A DNA stretch of 64,000 bases from an uncultured Flavobacterium sp. (GCF_951805225.1 NZ_OX638201.1:4960001-5024000); one strand, 5' to 3'; shown: positions 44,347-54,024, counted from the stretch's first letter. Notes: generated by a model from the letters alone, not told the origin. Numbers and translations: made by a program.

Positions 44347-45120
44347 TTACCAGAAAGAAGGAAATTTAAAAAATTCAGACGGAGTTTGTCCTGTAAACAA
44401 TTTGAAGTCTTTATTGAAGTGAGATTGGTCAAAATATCCGGCATCAAATGCAAGTTCGATGAGGTTTTGATTGTTTCGTTTCTGATCGATAATTGCTTTT
44501 ATTCTTACGACATAAGAAAACTGTTTGGGTGATGAACCTATTGTTTTTCGGAATCTTTTTTCGAAAGCATCCTGACTGATATAAAGCATATCTGCAAGTT
44601 CTTTTATCTTAATAATGCCTTTTTTAGATTGGATTATTGCGATTGCATTTGAGATTAATTGATCTGGTTTGTAATCGTGTAATCTTGACAAAAGAAATTG
44701 TTCGATTACAGCAATTCTTTGATTGTTGGTTTTAGCTTCGGTCAAAAGTTCTTCTATAATTGCTGTTTTTTGCTGTGGAAAGAAATTATCTAATGAAACG
44801 CTTTCTTCAAATAATTCGTGAAGAGGTTCTTTAAAAAAGGCTTTGTCTCCAACTTCTTTAAAATGAACAATAACTGTAGTAGTGTCTTTTGAATAATTGA
44901 TTAAACGCGCCGATTTTCGCATGCCAGAAATCGCTGTAAGAGGTAAGTTGTCCCGACTATTTCCTTTAATATAATTGACATCGCCTTTACATCGAAAAGC
45001 AATTGTAAGCGATGTTCCCGGCAAAACCCGATTGATTAATTCATCCTGACTTTCGATTATTCGATAAGTTTTTATGAATGGTTTTAATTGTTCTGTTGGA
45101 ATAAAATCTACAATTTTCAT
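44347..45120 (-). CDS. AraC-family transcriptional regulator
   Basis: The 257-aa protein shares the layout of the other AraC regulator nearby: start IPTEQLKPFIKTYRIIES, and the C-terminal helix-turn-helix pair (IKELADMLYISQDAFEKRFRK, then LAFDAGYFDQSHFNKDFKLFTG in pieces). It lies 68 bp upstream of the ABM-protein gene on the same strand, so that gene is a probable target. Confidence 0.9.
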   Translation of the reverse strand: MKIVDFIPTEQLKPFIKTYRIIESQDELINRVLPGTSLTIAFRCKGDVNYIKGNSRDNLPLTAISGMRKSARLINYSKDTTTVIVHFKEVGDKAFFKEPLHELFEESVSLDNFFPQQKTAIIEELLTEAKTNNQRIAVIEQFLLSRLHDYKPDQLISNAIAIIQSKKGIIKIKELADMLYISQDAFEKRFRKTIGSSPKQFSYVVRIKAIIDQKRNNQNLIELAFDAGYFDQSHFNKDFKLFTGQTPSEFFKFPSFW

Positions 45121-45216
45121 TTCCTATGTAGTTTACTATTAGTAAAGATAAGGAAAAGTGTTTTTAAAGTAAAAAGTCTGTTTTTGTGTGAATGGGTTTA
45201 GGAAATCAAAAAAGTC

Positions 45217-45969
45217 TTAATCCTGCAGAATCATTTTTACTTTTGGTAAAATGCGGTCGACAAATAAAGTATAAGCTGCCGCCGAAGGATGTAAGCCATC
45301 TGTAGCAACTAAAGCCGGGTTGTCCAGACCTTTTTGAGTTATATCAGTTATGGAAAGAAAAGCGACTGAATTGGTCGTGCAATAATTCTCGGCAAAAGTA
45401 TTGTATTGTTTGATTTCATTTGAAATTCGGGTGCCTTGGCCTTGCATTTGGTTTGTACCAAAGGGAGTATAGGCATAATCAGGAATCGAAAGAACCAGAA
45501 CATTTTTTTTATCGCCCTTAGCAAGAGCGATTGCTTTGTTGACTAATTCGGGAAATTCCTTTTCATAAATAGAAAAATCTCTGCCTTGATATTGATTGTT
45601 AACACCAATTAAAAGCGTAACCAAATCATAATTAGAATCTGGATTTTGTGCGTTTATTGCCGAAATTAAATTAGTAGTTGTCCAGCCAGTTTGGGCAATT
45701 ACTTTTAATGAAAAACTGGATTGTGGGTAAATTGCTTTTAAACTTGCTTTTAGCTGTTCAGGATATCGACAAGTTTCGCAAACACTTTGACCTATTGTAT
45801 AACTGTCGCCTAAGGCAAGATAATTTATATTGGAAGGAATAGTAGTACTTAGAGTTCCTGTTGCAGGAGGAGGCGTCGTTGTGGTTTCTGAAGGACTTTC
45901 GTCTGTACTACAACTTAGGAGAAATATAGAGAGTATGATAGTAACTATTTGTTTGAAATGTGGTTTCAT
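45217..45969 (-). CDS. SGNH/GDSL hydrolase lipoprotein
   Basis: The 250-aa protein has a lipobox (FLLSC, Cys20), a Pro/Thr-rich linker, and a GDSL-type domain: GDSYTIG with nucleophile Ser56, LIGVNNQYQG (block III Asn) and DGLHPSAAAY (catalytic Asp and His). It is probably an esterase or carbohydrate deacetylase held at the membrane. The substrate is unknown. Confidence 0.9.
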   Translation of the reverse strand: MKPHFKQIVTIILSIFLLSCSTDESPSETTTTPPPATGTLSTTIPSNINYLALGDSYTIGQSVCETCRYPEQLKASLKAIYPQSSFSLKVIAQTGWTTTNLISAINAQNPDSNYDLVTLLIGVNNQYQGRDFSIYEKEFPELVNKAIALAKGDKKNVLVLSIPDYAYTPFGTNQMQGQGTRISNEIKQYNTFAENYCTTNSVAFLSITDITQKGLDNPALVATDGLHPSAAAYTLFVDRILPKVKMILQD

Positions 45970-46036
45970 AATTTGGGTAAATTAAGTTTCGGGTCATTTT
46001 AAACAAATAGTTACGTTAAATAACTTGCTTTGGTTT

Positions 46037-46819
46037 TTATACCATTTCTGTTTTCATCAGAATTTCTTCTTCAATGGCATTCCAAAGTCCGATTCGTTTT
46101 TCTAATGCAAGAATTGAGATTTCTTCAACTTCTTTCCATTTTTGAGCATCATCTTCACATAAATCAGTGATCATTTGCATTGCCATTGGTCCGTGTTCGT
46201 CGGCATCTAATTCTATATGTCTTTCAAAATAATATAGAAGTTTACTTAAGTCAGTTTCCGGAAGATTTTTTTGAAAGTTCTTCAAGATTGCAGTAAACAT
46301 ACTCGGAATCAAATCTTCTCTTCCAAAAGTAAATGCTGCTGCTATTTCGTGTGGTTTTCCTTCTTCGATAACTCTAAAAGTAAAATCTAAAAATGCTTTT
46401 GTATTTGGATGTAATGAACTTTGTTTTATGGCAACAAAAATATTGTGCAATGAATTTACTTCAGACAAAAAGGTGTTAATTCCGGTTGTATCTGCACCAC
46501 AATCCTGCATTGCTTCAAGATACATTTCATAATGACTTTGTCTTCTTCCGTCAATACTTAAATCTGTTTCTTCGGCAAGAACAATCTCGTTGATTAAATA
46601 TCTTGTTTCAGGATTTTTTGTAGCAAACCAAGGTGTTGTTGTGCAAGTAAGTTTGGCTTGTAAAGCTTTTAATAATGACATAAAATCCCAAACTGCAAAA
46701 ACGTGTGTTTCAAGGAAACTATGTAAATCGTCAATACTTTGAATTTTATTGTATAAAGAATGTTGTAAAAGTTGATCTTTTTGAGGTTGAATGCTATTGT
46801 TGATAGTCTCAATATTCAT
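46037..46819 (-). CDS. DUF3050 (heme-oxygenase-like) protein
   Basis: I start at ATG 46819 (260 aa). The in-frame TTG at 46837 lies inside a TATCTTTG -7 box and cannot be translated from that promoter. The all-helical sequence matches DUF3050, with HVFAVWDFMSLLKALQAKLT, TRYLINEIVLAEETD, YFERHIELDADEHGPMAMQM (a His/Glu/Asp-rich helix that could bind metal). The fold is expected to resemble heme oxygenase/TenA, but no enzyme activity is known to me. Confidence 0.82.
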   Translation of the reverse strand: MNIETINNSIQPQKDQLLQHSLYNKIQSIDDLHSFLETHVFAVWDFMSLLKALQAKLTCTTTPWFATKNPETRYLINEIVLAEETDLSIDGRRQSHYEMYLEAMQDCGADTTGINTFLSEVNSLHNIFVAIKQSSLHPNTKAFLDFTFRVIEEGKPHEIAAAFTFGREDLIPSMFTAILKNFQKNLPETDLSKLLYYFERHIELDADEHGPMAMQMITDLCEDDAQKWKEVEEISILALEKRIGLWNAIEEEILMKTEMV

Positions 46820-46841
46820 TTTCGTAATTTTTTGCAAAGAT

Positions 46842-46871
46842 AAAAAGCTTCTCGGTTAGAAGAAGCTTTTT
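46842..46871. terminator. Terminator after the acyl-CoA dehydrogenase gene
   Basis: An 11-bp stem (AAAAAGCTTCT with AGAAGCTTTTT) with an 8-base loop lies between the dehydrogenase stop codon and the DUF3050 start. On the minus strand it runs directly into the TATCTTTG -7 box of the next gene. Confidence 0.8.
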
Positions 46872-46905
46872 GTATAGTTTTTATATATTTTTTAATAGTT
46901 GTTTA

Positions 46906-48084
46906 TTATTTAAATGCTGGAATTCCAGTTACATCCATTCCTGTAATTAGCAAATGTATGTCGTGAGTTCCTTCATAAGTGATCACACTTTCTAGATTCA
47001 TCATATGGCGCATAATCGAATATTCGCCTGTAATTCCCATTCCTCCTAACATTTGTCTGGCTTCACGTGCGATATGAATTGCCATGTCGACATTGTTTCG
47101 TTTTGCCATTGAGATTTGAGCAGTTGTAGCTTTTCCTTCATTTCTCAAAACACCCAAACGCCAGGTTAATAATTGTGCCTTTGTAATTTCGGTAATCATT
47201 TCTGCCAGTTTTTTCTGCTGTAATTGAGTTCCGCCAATTGGTTTTCCAAACTGAATTCTCTCTTTTGCATAACGCAAAGCAGTATCATAACAATCCATTG
47301 CAGCTCCAATTGCTCCCCAGGCGATTCCGTATCTGGCCGAATCTAAACAGCCAAGTGGTGCGCCCAATCCTGATTTATTTGGTAATAGATTTTCTTTAGG
47401 AACTTTTACATTATCAAAGATCAATTCTCCTGTAGATGATGCACGAAGCGACCATTTATTATGTGTTTCTGGCGTTGTAAAACCTTGCATTCCGCGTTCT
47501 ACAATTAATCCGTGAATTCTGCCTGTTTCATCTTTTGCCCAAACTACAGCAATATCTGCAAAAGGAGCGTTCGAAATCCACATTTTGGCACCATTTAAAA
47601 GATAATGATCTCCCATATCTTTAAAATTGGTAATCATACTTCCGGGATCAGAACCATGATCAGGTTCGGTTAAACCAAAACAACCCATGAATTCTCCTGT
47701 TGCCAGTTTTGGTAAATATTTCATTCTTTGTTCTTCGTTTCCGTATTTCCAAATAGGATACATTACCAATGAAGACTGAACAGATGAAGTAGATCTTACT
47801 CCGGAATCACCGCGTTCAATTTCCTGCATTATTAAACCATAAGAAATTTGATCTAAGCCAGCGCCACCATATTCAACAGGAATATAAGGGCCGAAACCGC
47901 CAATTTCGCCAAGTCCTTTTATAATTTGTTTTGGAAATTCTGCCTTTTGAGCATACTCTTCAATAATAGGAGAAACTTCTCTCTTGACCCATGCACGAGC
48001 TGATTCACGAACCAATTTATGTTCGTCTGTCAATAGATCGTCAAGGTTGTAATAATCTGGGGCTTGAAATAAATCTGGCTTCAT
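46906..48084 (-). CDS. Acyl-CoA dehydrogenase, glutaryl-CoA type
   Basis: I start at ATG 48084 (392 aa, MKPDLFQAPDYYN). The upstream in-frame extension crosses a TAAATTTG -7 box at 48106-48113. Family signatures are GCFGLTEPDHGSDPGSM (flavin site), RQMLGGMGITGEYSIMRH, and the catalytic Glu in ITYEGTHDIH, which places it with glutaryl-CoA dehydrogenases. Those enzymes oxidise and decarboxylate glutaryl-CoA to crotonyl-CoA in lysine/tryptophan breakdown. FAD-dependent and cytoplasmic. Confidence 0.9.
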   Translation of the reverse strand: MKPDLFQAPDYYNLDDLLTDEHKLVRESARAWVKREVSPIIEEYAQKAEFPKQIIKGLGEIGGFGPYIPVEYGGAGLDQISYGLIMQEIERGDSGVRSTSSVQSSLVMYPIWKYGNEEQRMKYLPKLATGEFMGCFGLTEPDHGSDPGSMITNFKDMGDHYLLNGAKMWISNAPFADIAVVWAKDETGRIHGLIVERGMQGFTTPETHNKWSLRASSTGELIFDNVKVPKENLLPNKSGLGAPLGCLDSARYGIAWGAIGAAMDCYDTALRYAKERIQFGKPIGGTQLQQKKLAEMITEITKAQLLTWRLGVLRNEGKATTAQISMAKRNNVDMAIHIAREARQMLGGMGITGEYSIMRHMMNLESVITYEGTHDIHLLITGMDVTGIPAFK

Positions 48085-48250
48085 TTTTTGATAGTTTAGC
48101 AAAAACAAATTTACGCAATATAAATATAACAAAACAGACTTAAATTGTTATATTTTTTAAAACAAAAAGAAGAAAATTAGTAATAAGACAAATTAATTAT
48201 AGTTTATTGATAATTTATAAGCTATTTTTGAGTTTCCAAAAACAAAATAA

Positions 48251-50014
48251 ATGAGGCTGATCATCTCTTTTTTACTCTTTTTTGTTCTAAATGCAGCATT
48301 TTCACAAAAAAATGCTATAACGGAAAAAGAGTATTTGATATTGCAAGATAAAATCCGACTTAATTTTAATGCAAATGTCGATAGTGCTGTTGTATATGCT
48401 AACCAAATGGCTAAATCTAATGATTTTAGACATAAAGCATTTGCAAACGGATCATTAGCTTTTTCTTTACAATTAAAGGGAAAAACAAAAGAATCTCAGG
48501 AAAAATATAAGTTGGCGATTGGTTATTTGAGTAAAATTCCTTCATCAAGAGATAAAACGCAATTAGAATCCTATATTCTAAATTTTGGAGGATTGGCAGA
48601 ATGGAAAAGAGGTAATTTTAGTGAAGCCATTGAGCAATATCAGAAAGGAATGAAACTTTCTGTGCAAATAGGCGATATAATGCAAATTATCAAATTCAAA
48701 ATGAATACTTCCGTAATTAATGAGGCAGTTGGGAACTATCAATTGGCCATTAAAAACATGAGACAACTAGATATATTTATTGATAAAAATGAAAGTCTAT
48801 TTACCAAAGAAGATTTTTTAAATAGAAAAAGCAATATCAGTGTCAATCTAGGTAGTTCTTACGAAAGTTATTTTGTAAAAAATCAAAAAAAAAGATTTTT
48901 GCTTGATTCAGCAGAATATTTTTATAAAAAAGCGATTACATATTCTAAAAATAATCCCTACACCAAAATCACCTCAAAGCTAAGCTTAGGTAATGTTTAT
49001 AATTGGAAAAATGATTATAAAAATGCTGAAAAAGCGTATTACGATGTTGTGTTTTTATCTCAACAAAATGACAGACAAGACTTATTGTGTTTTGCTAATT
49101 ATAATTTGGGAGACATTTATTTTTCAACAAAAAAATATGATAAAGCACTTGTGTTTTTTAAAAAATGTGATTCAATTGCCGCTATAACAAACATAAATCA
49201 ATTAGATTATTTAAAGTCTAATTACTATCAGGCAAAAATTTACAATATACTCAAGCGACCTGAATTAGCTTATAAACATTCTAAAATCTATCTGGATAAT
49301 TATGAGGAATTCGAAACAAAATTAAACGACGAAGCATTAGAGGTAAACTACAAACAAGGAGTTGGTAATCTAACGGATGAAATGGTTACTATTGAGAAGA
49401 AATATAAAAATGATGTTTTCTTAAATAGAGGACTAAAAGTTTTTTATGTACTTGTTTTTGTTGTAATTGTGTTTTTATTAATAAAAAATATCAGAGATAA
49501 AAATAAAGCTCATAAAAAAATGAATGCTTTAATCGAAGAGTTTAAAGCCAATATAGAGAAGAGAAATAATCCTGAATTTGAACAAAAAGAGGTAGAAGTA
49601 GTAGAAGAACTCGTACTTGAGCCTGAAGAAGTTCATCTCAAGAAAGAAAATGTCAATCTAAGTATTGATGAGGCTAAAGAAAATAAAATAGTAGAGAAAT
49701 TACTGGCGCTGGAAAGCAAGTTAGAATACTTAAATGCTGATTTTACATTGCCTTATGTAGCCAAAAAAATCAAAACAAATACAACCTATTTATCTTATGT
49801 TGTTAACAAACGTTTTGGTAAATCATTTGGAGAATATTCAAATGAACTTAAAATTAATTATGTAATCAACGAGATGATTACTAATCATATGTATCGTAAA
49901 TACTCTACTCAGGCTATTGCAGAAAGTGTAGGTTTCAAGAATGCAGTTTCTTTTGCAAAATCATTCCGAAAAAGAACCGGGGTTTCTCCAGCTCAGTTTG
50001 CAAGTAATATTTAG
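48251..50014 (+). CDS. Transmembrane TPR/AraC-type regulator (paralogue 1)
   Basis: The 587-aa protein has a signal peptide or anchor (MRLIISFLLFFVLNAAFSQ), a TPR-like region (about 55-370; YILNFGGLAEWKRGNFSEAIEQYQ, YNLGDIYFSTKKYDKALVFF in pieces), a transmembrane helix (about 396-415), a charged linker and a C-terminal AraC helix-turn-helix (about 500-587, ending RKRTGVSPAQFASNI). The TPR part should face the periplasm and the DNA-binding part the cytoplasm, a one-protein signal path. A second, clearly homologous gene follows 48 bp later, and their upstream regions are also alike. It lies next to a GG-leader peptide cluster, so the TPR part might sense an exported peptide. Confidence 0.85.
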   Translation: MRLIISFLLFFVLNAAFSQKNAITEKEYLILQDKIRLNFNANVDSAVVYANQMAKSNDFRHKAFANGSLAFSLQLKGKTKESQEKYKLAIGYLSKIPSSRDKTQLESYILNFGGLAEWKRGNFSEAIEQYQKGMKLSVQIGDIMQIIKFKMNTSVINEAVGNYQLAIKNMRQLDIFIDKNESLFTKEDFLNRKSNISVNLGSSYESYFVKNQKKRFLLDSAEYFYKKAITYSKNNPYTKITSKLSLGNVYNWKNDYKNAEKAYYDVVFLSQQNDRQDLLCFANYNLGDIYFSTKKYDKALVFFKKCDSIAAITNINQLDYLKSNYYQAKIYNILKRPELAYKHSKIYLDNYEEFETKLNDEALEVNYKQGVGNLTDEMVTIEKKYKNDVFLNRGLKVFYVLVFVVIVFLLIKNIRDKNKAHKKMNALIEEFKANIEKRNNPEFEQKEVEVVEELVLEPEEVHLKKENVNLSIDEAKENKIVEKLLALESKLEYLNADFTLPYVAKKIKTNTTYLSYVVNKRFGKSFGEYSNELKINYVINEMITNHMYRKYSTQAIAESVGFKNAVSFAKSFRKRTGVSPAQFASNI

Positions 50015-50062
50015 TTTAGAAATAAAGGAATAAGTTATTTTTGAAATTCCAAAAACAAACTC

Positions 50063-51793
50063 ATGAGACTGATTGTTAGTTTTTTATTCTTTTTTATTCT
50101 CAGTGCTACTTTTGCTCAGCATACAAAATCGATGACTGAAGAAGAATATGCAATTTTGAGACATAAAATCAGGCAAAACTTTAATGCAAATACAGATAGT
50201 TCTCTTGTATATGCGAATCAAATGGCAAAATCAAATAACAACAAACATTTGGCTTTTGCAAATGCAGCATTATCAGTTTTATGGCAGAATAAAGGAAAAA
50301 CAGAATTATCAAAAGAAAAATATAAAAAAGCACTTTATTATCTGGACAAAGTACCTGATTCGAAAGATAAGATACAATTGCAATCCTATGTGTATAATTA
50401 TGGCGGATTAGCGGAGTTTGACAGAAGAAATTTTAGAGCTGCAATTGAAAAATTTCAACAGGGAATTAAACTTTCAGAAAAAATAGGAGATATTAACCAA
50501 CTGGTTAACTTTAAGGCTAATATTGTTTTGGCTAATGAAGTAGTAGGAAACTATCTATTAGCGATTAAGAATGCAAAAGACCTTGATAATTTTCTTCATG
50601 AAAATAAAGATTTATTCGATAAAGAAAGTTTTCTGAATAAAAAAAGTAACATCAATCTTAGTTTAGGAGGTTCTTATGAAGATTACTTTACAGCAAATAA
50701 GAGTAAAAGATTCTTGTTAGATTCGGCAGAGTATTATTATAAGAAGACGGTTGATTATTCAGAGAATTATCTTTTTAATAAAATCACTGCAAAATTAAAC
50801 TTAGGAAATGTCTACAATTGGAAAGGTAATCTAAAAGAAGCCGAAAAAGCCTATTATCAAGTTGTACTTCTTTGCGAAGAGAATGATCAAAAAGAGTTAC
50901 TGTGTATTGCTAACTTTAATTTAGGAGATGTCAATTACACACAAAAAAAGTATGATAAAGCATTGTTTTTTTATAAAAATACCGATTCGCTTGCGATTTT
51001 AAGTAATTCGAATGAGTTAGATTACCTAAAATCTAATTACTATCAATCAAAAATTTATACAATTCTTAAAAAACCGGAATTGGCTTATGCACATTCCAAA
51101 ATTTATTTAGATAGTAAAAAAAAATATGAGGCAAAATTAAAGAAAGAAAGATCAGAAGTAAATGAATTACAAGGCATCGACAGTCAGACAAAGGAAATGA
51201 TTGCGGTTGAACGAAATTATAAGGAAGATCTTTTTTTAAATAAAAGCCTGAAAAGTTTTTATATATTTTTAATTATCGGAATTGTTACGCTCTTAGTCAA
51301 AAGCAATAGAGATAAAAATAAAGCTAATAAAAAGATGAGTGCCTTAATACAGGAACTTAAAGCAGATATAGAAAAGGAAAATGGTAGTTTTGCTAAAGTA
51401 AAATTGCTTGAATCGATAAAAACTGAAAATGCGAGTTTATGCATTGATGTGACTAAAGAAAATGAAATCGTCGAAAAGCTTTTAGAGCTTGAAAGCAATT
51501 TAGAATACTTGAATACCGGTTTCACATTGGCTTATGTTGCCAAAACAATCAAAACAAATACAACTTACTTATCTTATGTAGTCAATAAACGATTTGGAAA
51601 ATCATTTGGAGAATATACCAATGAACTAAAAATTAATTATGCAATTAATAAGATGATCACCAGTGAAACTTATAGAAAAAAATCTACACAGGCTACTGCA
51701 GAAAGTGTAGGATTTAAAAACGCAGGTTCTTTTGCAAAATCATTTCGCAAAAGAACCGGAGTATCTCCGGCTCAATTTGCGAATAATATTTAA
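50063..51793 (+). CDS. Transmembrane TPR/AraC-type regulator (paralogue 2)
   Basis: The 576-aa protein has the same order as paralogue 1: signal peptide MRLIVSFLFFFILSATFAQ, TPR-like region, transmembrane helix (about 395-415), linker, C-terminal AraC domain ending RKRTGVSPAQFANNI. The DNA-binding halves are nearly the same, while the sensor part and linker differ more. This fits two receptors with different ligands acting on similar sites. The TATTTTTG -7 box and following TTCCAAAAACAAA leader match those of paralogue 1, so each has its own promoter copied in the duplication. Confidence 0.85.
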   Translation: MRLIVSFLFFFILSATFAQHTKSMTEEEYAILRHKIRQNFNANTDSSLVYANQMAKSNNNKHLAFANAALSVLWQNKGKTELSKEKYKKALYYLDKVPDSKDKIQLQSYVYNYGGLAEFDRRNFRAAIEKFQQGIKLSEKIGDINQLVNFKANIVLANEVVGNYLLAIKNAKDLDNFLHENKDLFDKESFLNKKSNINLSLGGSYEDYFTANKSKRFLLDSAEYYYKKTVDYSENYLFNKITAKLNLGNVYNWKGNLKEAEKAYYQVVLLCEENDQKELLCIANFNLGDVNYTQKKYDKALFFYKNTDSLAILSNSNELDYLKSNYYQSKIYTILKKPELAYAHSKIYLDSKKKYEAKLKKERSEVNELQGIDSQTKEMIAVERNYKEDLFLNKSLKSFYIFLIIGIVTLLVKSNRDKNKANKKMSALIQELKADIEKENGSFAKVKLLESIKTENASLCIDVTKENEIVEKLLELESNLEYLNTGFTLAYVAKTIKTNTTYLSYVVNKRFGKSFGEYTNELKINYAINKMITSETYRKKSTQATAESVGFKNAGSFAKSFRKRTGVSPAQFANNI

Positions 51794-51837
51794 CTTTCTA
51801 ATGAATAAAGTTTTTTTGTATTAAGATAAGGAAAAGA

Positions 51838-51999
51838 CTATCCTTGACCAACTCCGCCATTTTTTGCAGGGTCTCCTTCTTGCGCTGGTGGAATTGGATT
51901 AGTAACTGGATTACCATCTCCTCCACGAACGATTTTTTGTTGATTTTTAGATAATTTTTGTGCTCCAAAATCTTCTAATTTTAATGCTCTATTTGCCAT
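51838..51999 (-). CDS. GG-leader peptide precursor 1 (no cysteine)
   Basis: I start at ATG 51999 (53 aa). The longer frame upstream to 52041 runs through a TAGTTTTG -7 box at 52029-52036. The 27-residue leader ends QQKIVRGG and shares the KLSKNQQK pattern of the other leaders. The 26-residue core is Gly/Pro/Asn-rich (DGNPVTNPIPPAQEG...) with no cysteine. It is the only cluster peptide on the minus strand, divergent from the VKOR-fusion gene. Confidence 0.75.
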   Translation of the reverse strand: MANRALKLEDFGAQKLSKNQQKIVRGGDGNPVTNPIPPAQEGDPAKNGGVGQG

Positions 52000-52260
52000 G
52001 TTTTTATGTGTTAAGGTTATTACATTGTCAAAACTAGACAAAAAGCAAAACCCTTAATCGAGAATGGCGTTTTCCGGGTTTTAGTAAAATTTTAATCAAT
52101 GTAATTATTTGATTTGCAGTATTTTAAATAGATCATTGTGACTTATATAATTTATAAATTGTATGTAGTATAATTGATAAAATGTCTGTTTTTATGATTA
52201 TTTTTCGAATAAAAACAGCAATATTTGTACTGTAATTATGATTTTAAACACCCGAAAAAG

Positions 52261-53817
52261 ATGTTAAAACTTGTCCAAAAATTTCTCCAAATAAATAGAT
52301 ACTCGGAAATTAAAAATGAGTTTAAGGATCTGTTTCTTTCTCATCCTAATTATCCAAGTCTATTTGCTATAACAGATTCTTTTGATTTACTATCTATAGA
52401 GAATGCTGCGGTAAGAGTTTCAAAAGAGCAGATCGTTGATTTGCCTTCAAATTTTTTAGCATATTTTAAGGAAGAACTTATATTGGTAGAAAAGGCTAAA
52501 AATTTTGTACGTATTAATAGTCAGAAAAAAAGAAACTATAAAATGGCTTACGAAAAATTCCTTTTAGACTGGAATGGAGTAATTGTAGCTATAGAACCTA
52601 ATAATGTAGTAGCAAGAGAAAATTTAAAAATAGAATACAATGGATTAAAATATTTTTTACCTCTTTTGCTTTTAACAGGTTTATCATTTTTTTATAATAC
52701 ATATAATTGGTTTAGTCTTATTTTTTTAGGAATATCAATTTTAGGATTGATTGTAAGTGTTTTAATCGTTCAAGAGAAATTAGGGTTTAAAAACAGTTTA
52801 ATTTCAAAAATTTGTAATCTAAGTTCTAACTCTTCTTGTGATTCAGTTATAAATAGCAGCATAGGAATTCAAAATAAATGGATTAATTTTTCAGATTTGC
52901 CATTGTTATTTTTTAGTGCAAGTTATATATCAATTTTGATTCAGCCTCTAAATTCAGCAATTTTCATAGGTTTCTTGAGCTTATTGGCGATTCCTGTTAT
53001 AGTTTCCTCTATTTGGATTCAAAAGTTTGAAATTCAAAAATGGTGTGTAATGTGTCTGATAGTTTCATTTTTGATCTTTGCGCAAAGCGTGGTTTGGTTT
53101 TCATCAGATTTGTTTACGTTGAGTTTTAGTTTAGAAAATATTTTTCCATTCTTTTTTTCATTGATACTTCTGATTCCAATTTGGTACGTTGTTAAATCAA
53201 TGGTAAAAAGCATCTTAAGCAATGAAAATTCGCTAAAAGAATTAAAAAAGTTTAAAAGAAATTATTCTTTGTTGAACTTCTTAGCTAAGAAAGTACCAAA
53301 TACTAAAGGGTTTGAAGATTTAAGAGGATTAAATTTTGGAAACAGAAACGCTGTGGTAAAGCTTTCGATAATAATAAGTCCAAGTTGCGGACATTGTCAC
53401 AAAGCGTTTCAGGAAGCATTTGATTTGGTTTTAAGATATCCTGATAAAATATTTTTGAATGTTCTTTTTAATATTAATCCGGAAAATGCGGATAATCAAT
53501 ATAAAGTTATTGTCGAAAGACTTTTATCAATAAACAGATCAACACCGGGAAAAACGGTTGAAGCGATTTCGGACTGGCATATTAAAAAAATGAGCCTGAA
53601 GAAATGGATGAAAAAATGGCATGTTGATTCTATTAGTATGATGATAACACAGGAAATAAACAAACAATATGAATGGTGTTCTAAGAATAATTTTAATTAC
53701 ACACCAGTTACAATTGTAAATGACAAATTGTTTCCAAGCGAATATGAATTAAGCGAATTGAAATACTTTTTGAATGATTTTGTTGAAGAAGTAGAAATTT
53801 TCGAAAAAACAGCATAA
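52261..53817 (+). CDS. C39-like/VKOR/thioredoxin fusion protein
   Basis: I start at ATG 52261 (518 aa). An in-frame TTG at 52225 lies in the promoter-like AATATTTG. Residues 1-115 resemble a C39 peptidase domain lacking its Cys and His (degenerate). A VKOR-type membrane domain (about 135-320) has the loop pair Cys185/Cys193 and the CVMC motif (Cys262, Cys265). A thioredoxin-like domain carries CGHC (Cys376, Cys379). VKOR domains pass electrons from a thioredoxin-like partner to quinone, so this fusion should oxidise thiols to disulfides in the periplasm. The dead C39-like part could dock GG leaders. Confidence 0.87.
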   Translation: MLKLVQKFLQINRYSEIKNEFKDLFLSHPNYPSLFAITDSFDLLSIENAAVRVSKEQIVDLPSNFLAYFKEELILVEKAKNFVRINSQKKRNYKMAYEKFLLDWNGVIVAIEPNNVVARENLKIEYNGLKYFLPLLLLTGLSFFYNTYNWFSLIFLGISILGLIVSVLIVQEKLGFKNSLISKICNLSSNSSCDSVINSSIGIQNKWINFSDLPLLFFSASYISILIQPLNSAIFIGFLSLLAIPVIVSSIWIQKFEIQKWCVMCLIVSFLIFAQSVVWFSSDLFTLSFSLENIFPFFFSLILLIPIWYVVKSMVKSILSNENSLKELKKFKRNYSLLNFLAKKVPNTKGFEDLRGLNFGNRNAVVKLSIIISPSCGHCHKAFQEAFDLVLRYPDKIFLNVLFNINPENADNQYKVIVERLLSINRSTPGKTVEAISDWHIKKMSLKKWMKKWHVDSISMMITQEINKQYEWCSKNNFNYTPVTIVNDKLFPSEYELSELKYFLNDFVEEVEIFEKTA

Positions 53818-53889
53818 AAAAACAGACATAATCTTCAAGTGTCTTAAAATGATTGAAGGTCTATTATTAAAAAACAAAAAACACAAACC

Positions 53890-54024
53890 ATGTTAGAAAA
53901 ATTTTTAAAAGCAGAAGGTACTAAAAAATTATCAAAAGAAGAACAAAAAAATACTGCAGGCGGAACCGACCCTGAAGTTGGAATGTGTTGGGATATTAAT
54001 AGAGGATATTATAAATGCTTGTAA
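53890..54024 (+). CDS. GG-leader peptide precursor 2 (2 Cys)
   Basis: A 44-aa frame with a 25-residue leader starts MLEKFLKAEGTKKLSKEEQK and ends in AGG. The 19-residue core (TDPEVGMCWDINRGYYKCL) has two cysteines 10 residues apart. It is below usual gene-caller cut-offs. It is 72 bp after the VKOR-fusion gene, in the same direction. Confidence 0.75.
   Translation: MLEKFLKAEGTKKLSKEEQKNTAGGTDPEVGMCWDINRGYYKCL

Noticed and set aside
46820..46837. TTG start for the DUF3050 gene
   Set aside because: The codon lies within the TATCTTTG -7 box; the ATG at 46819 is the first usable start.
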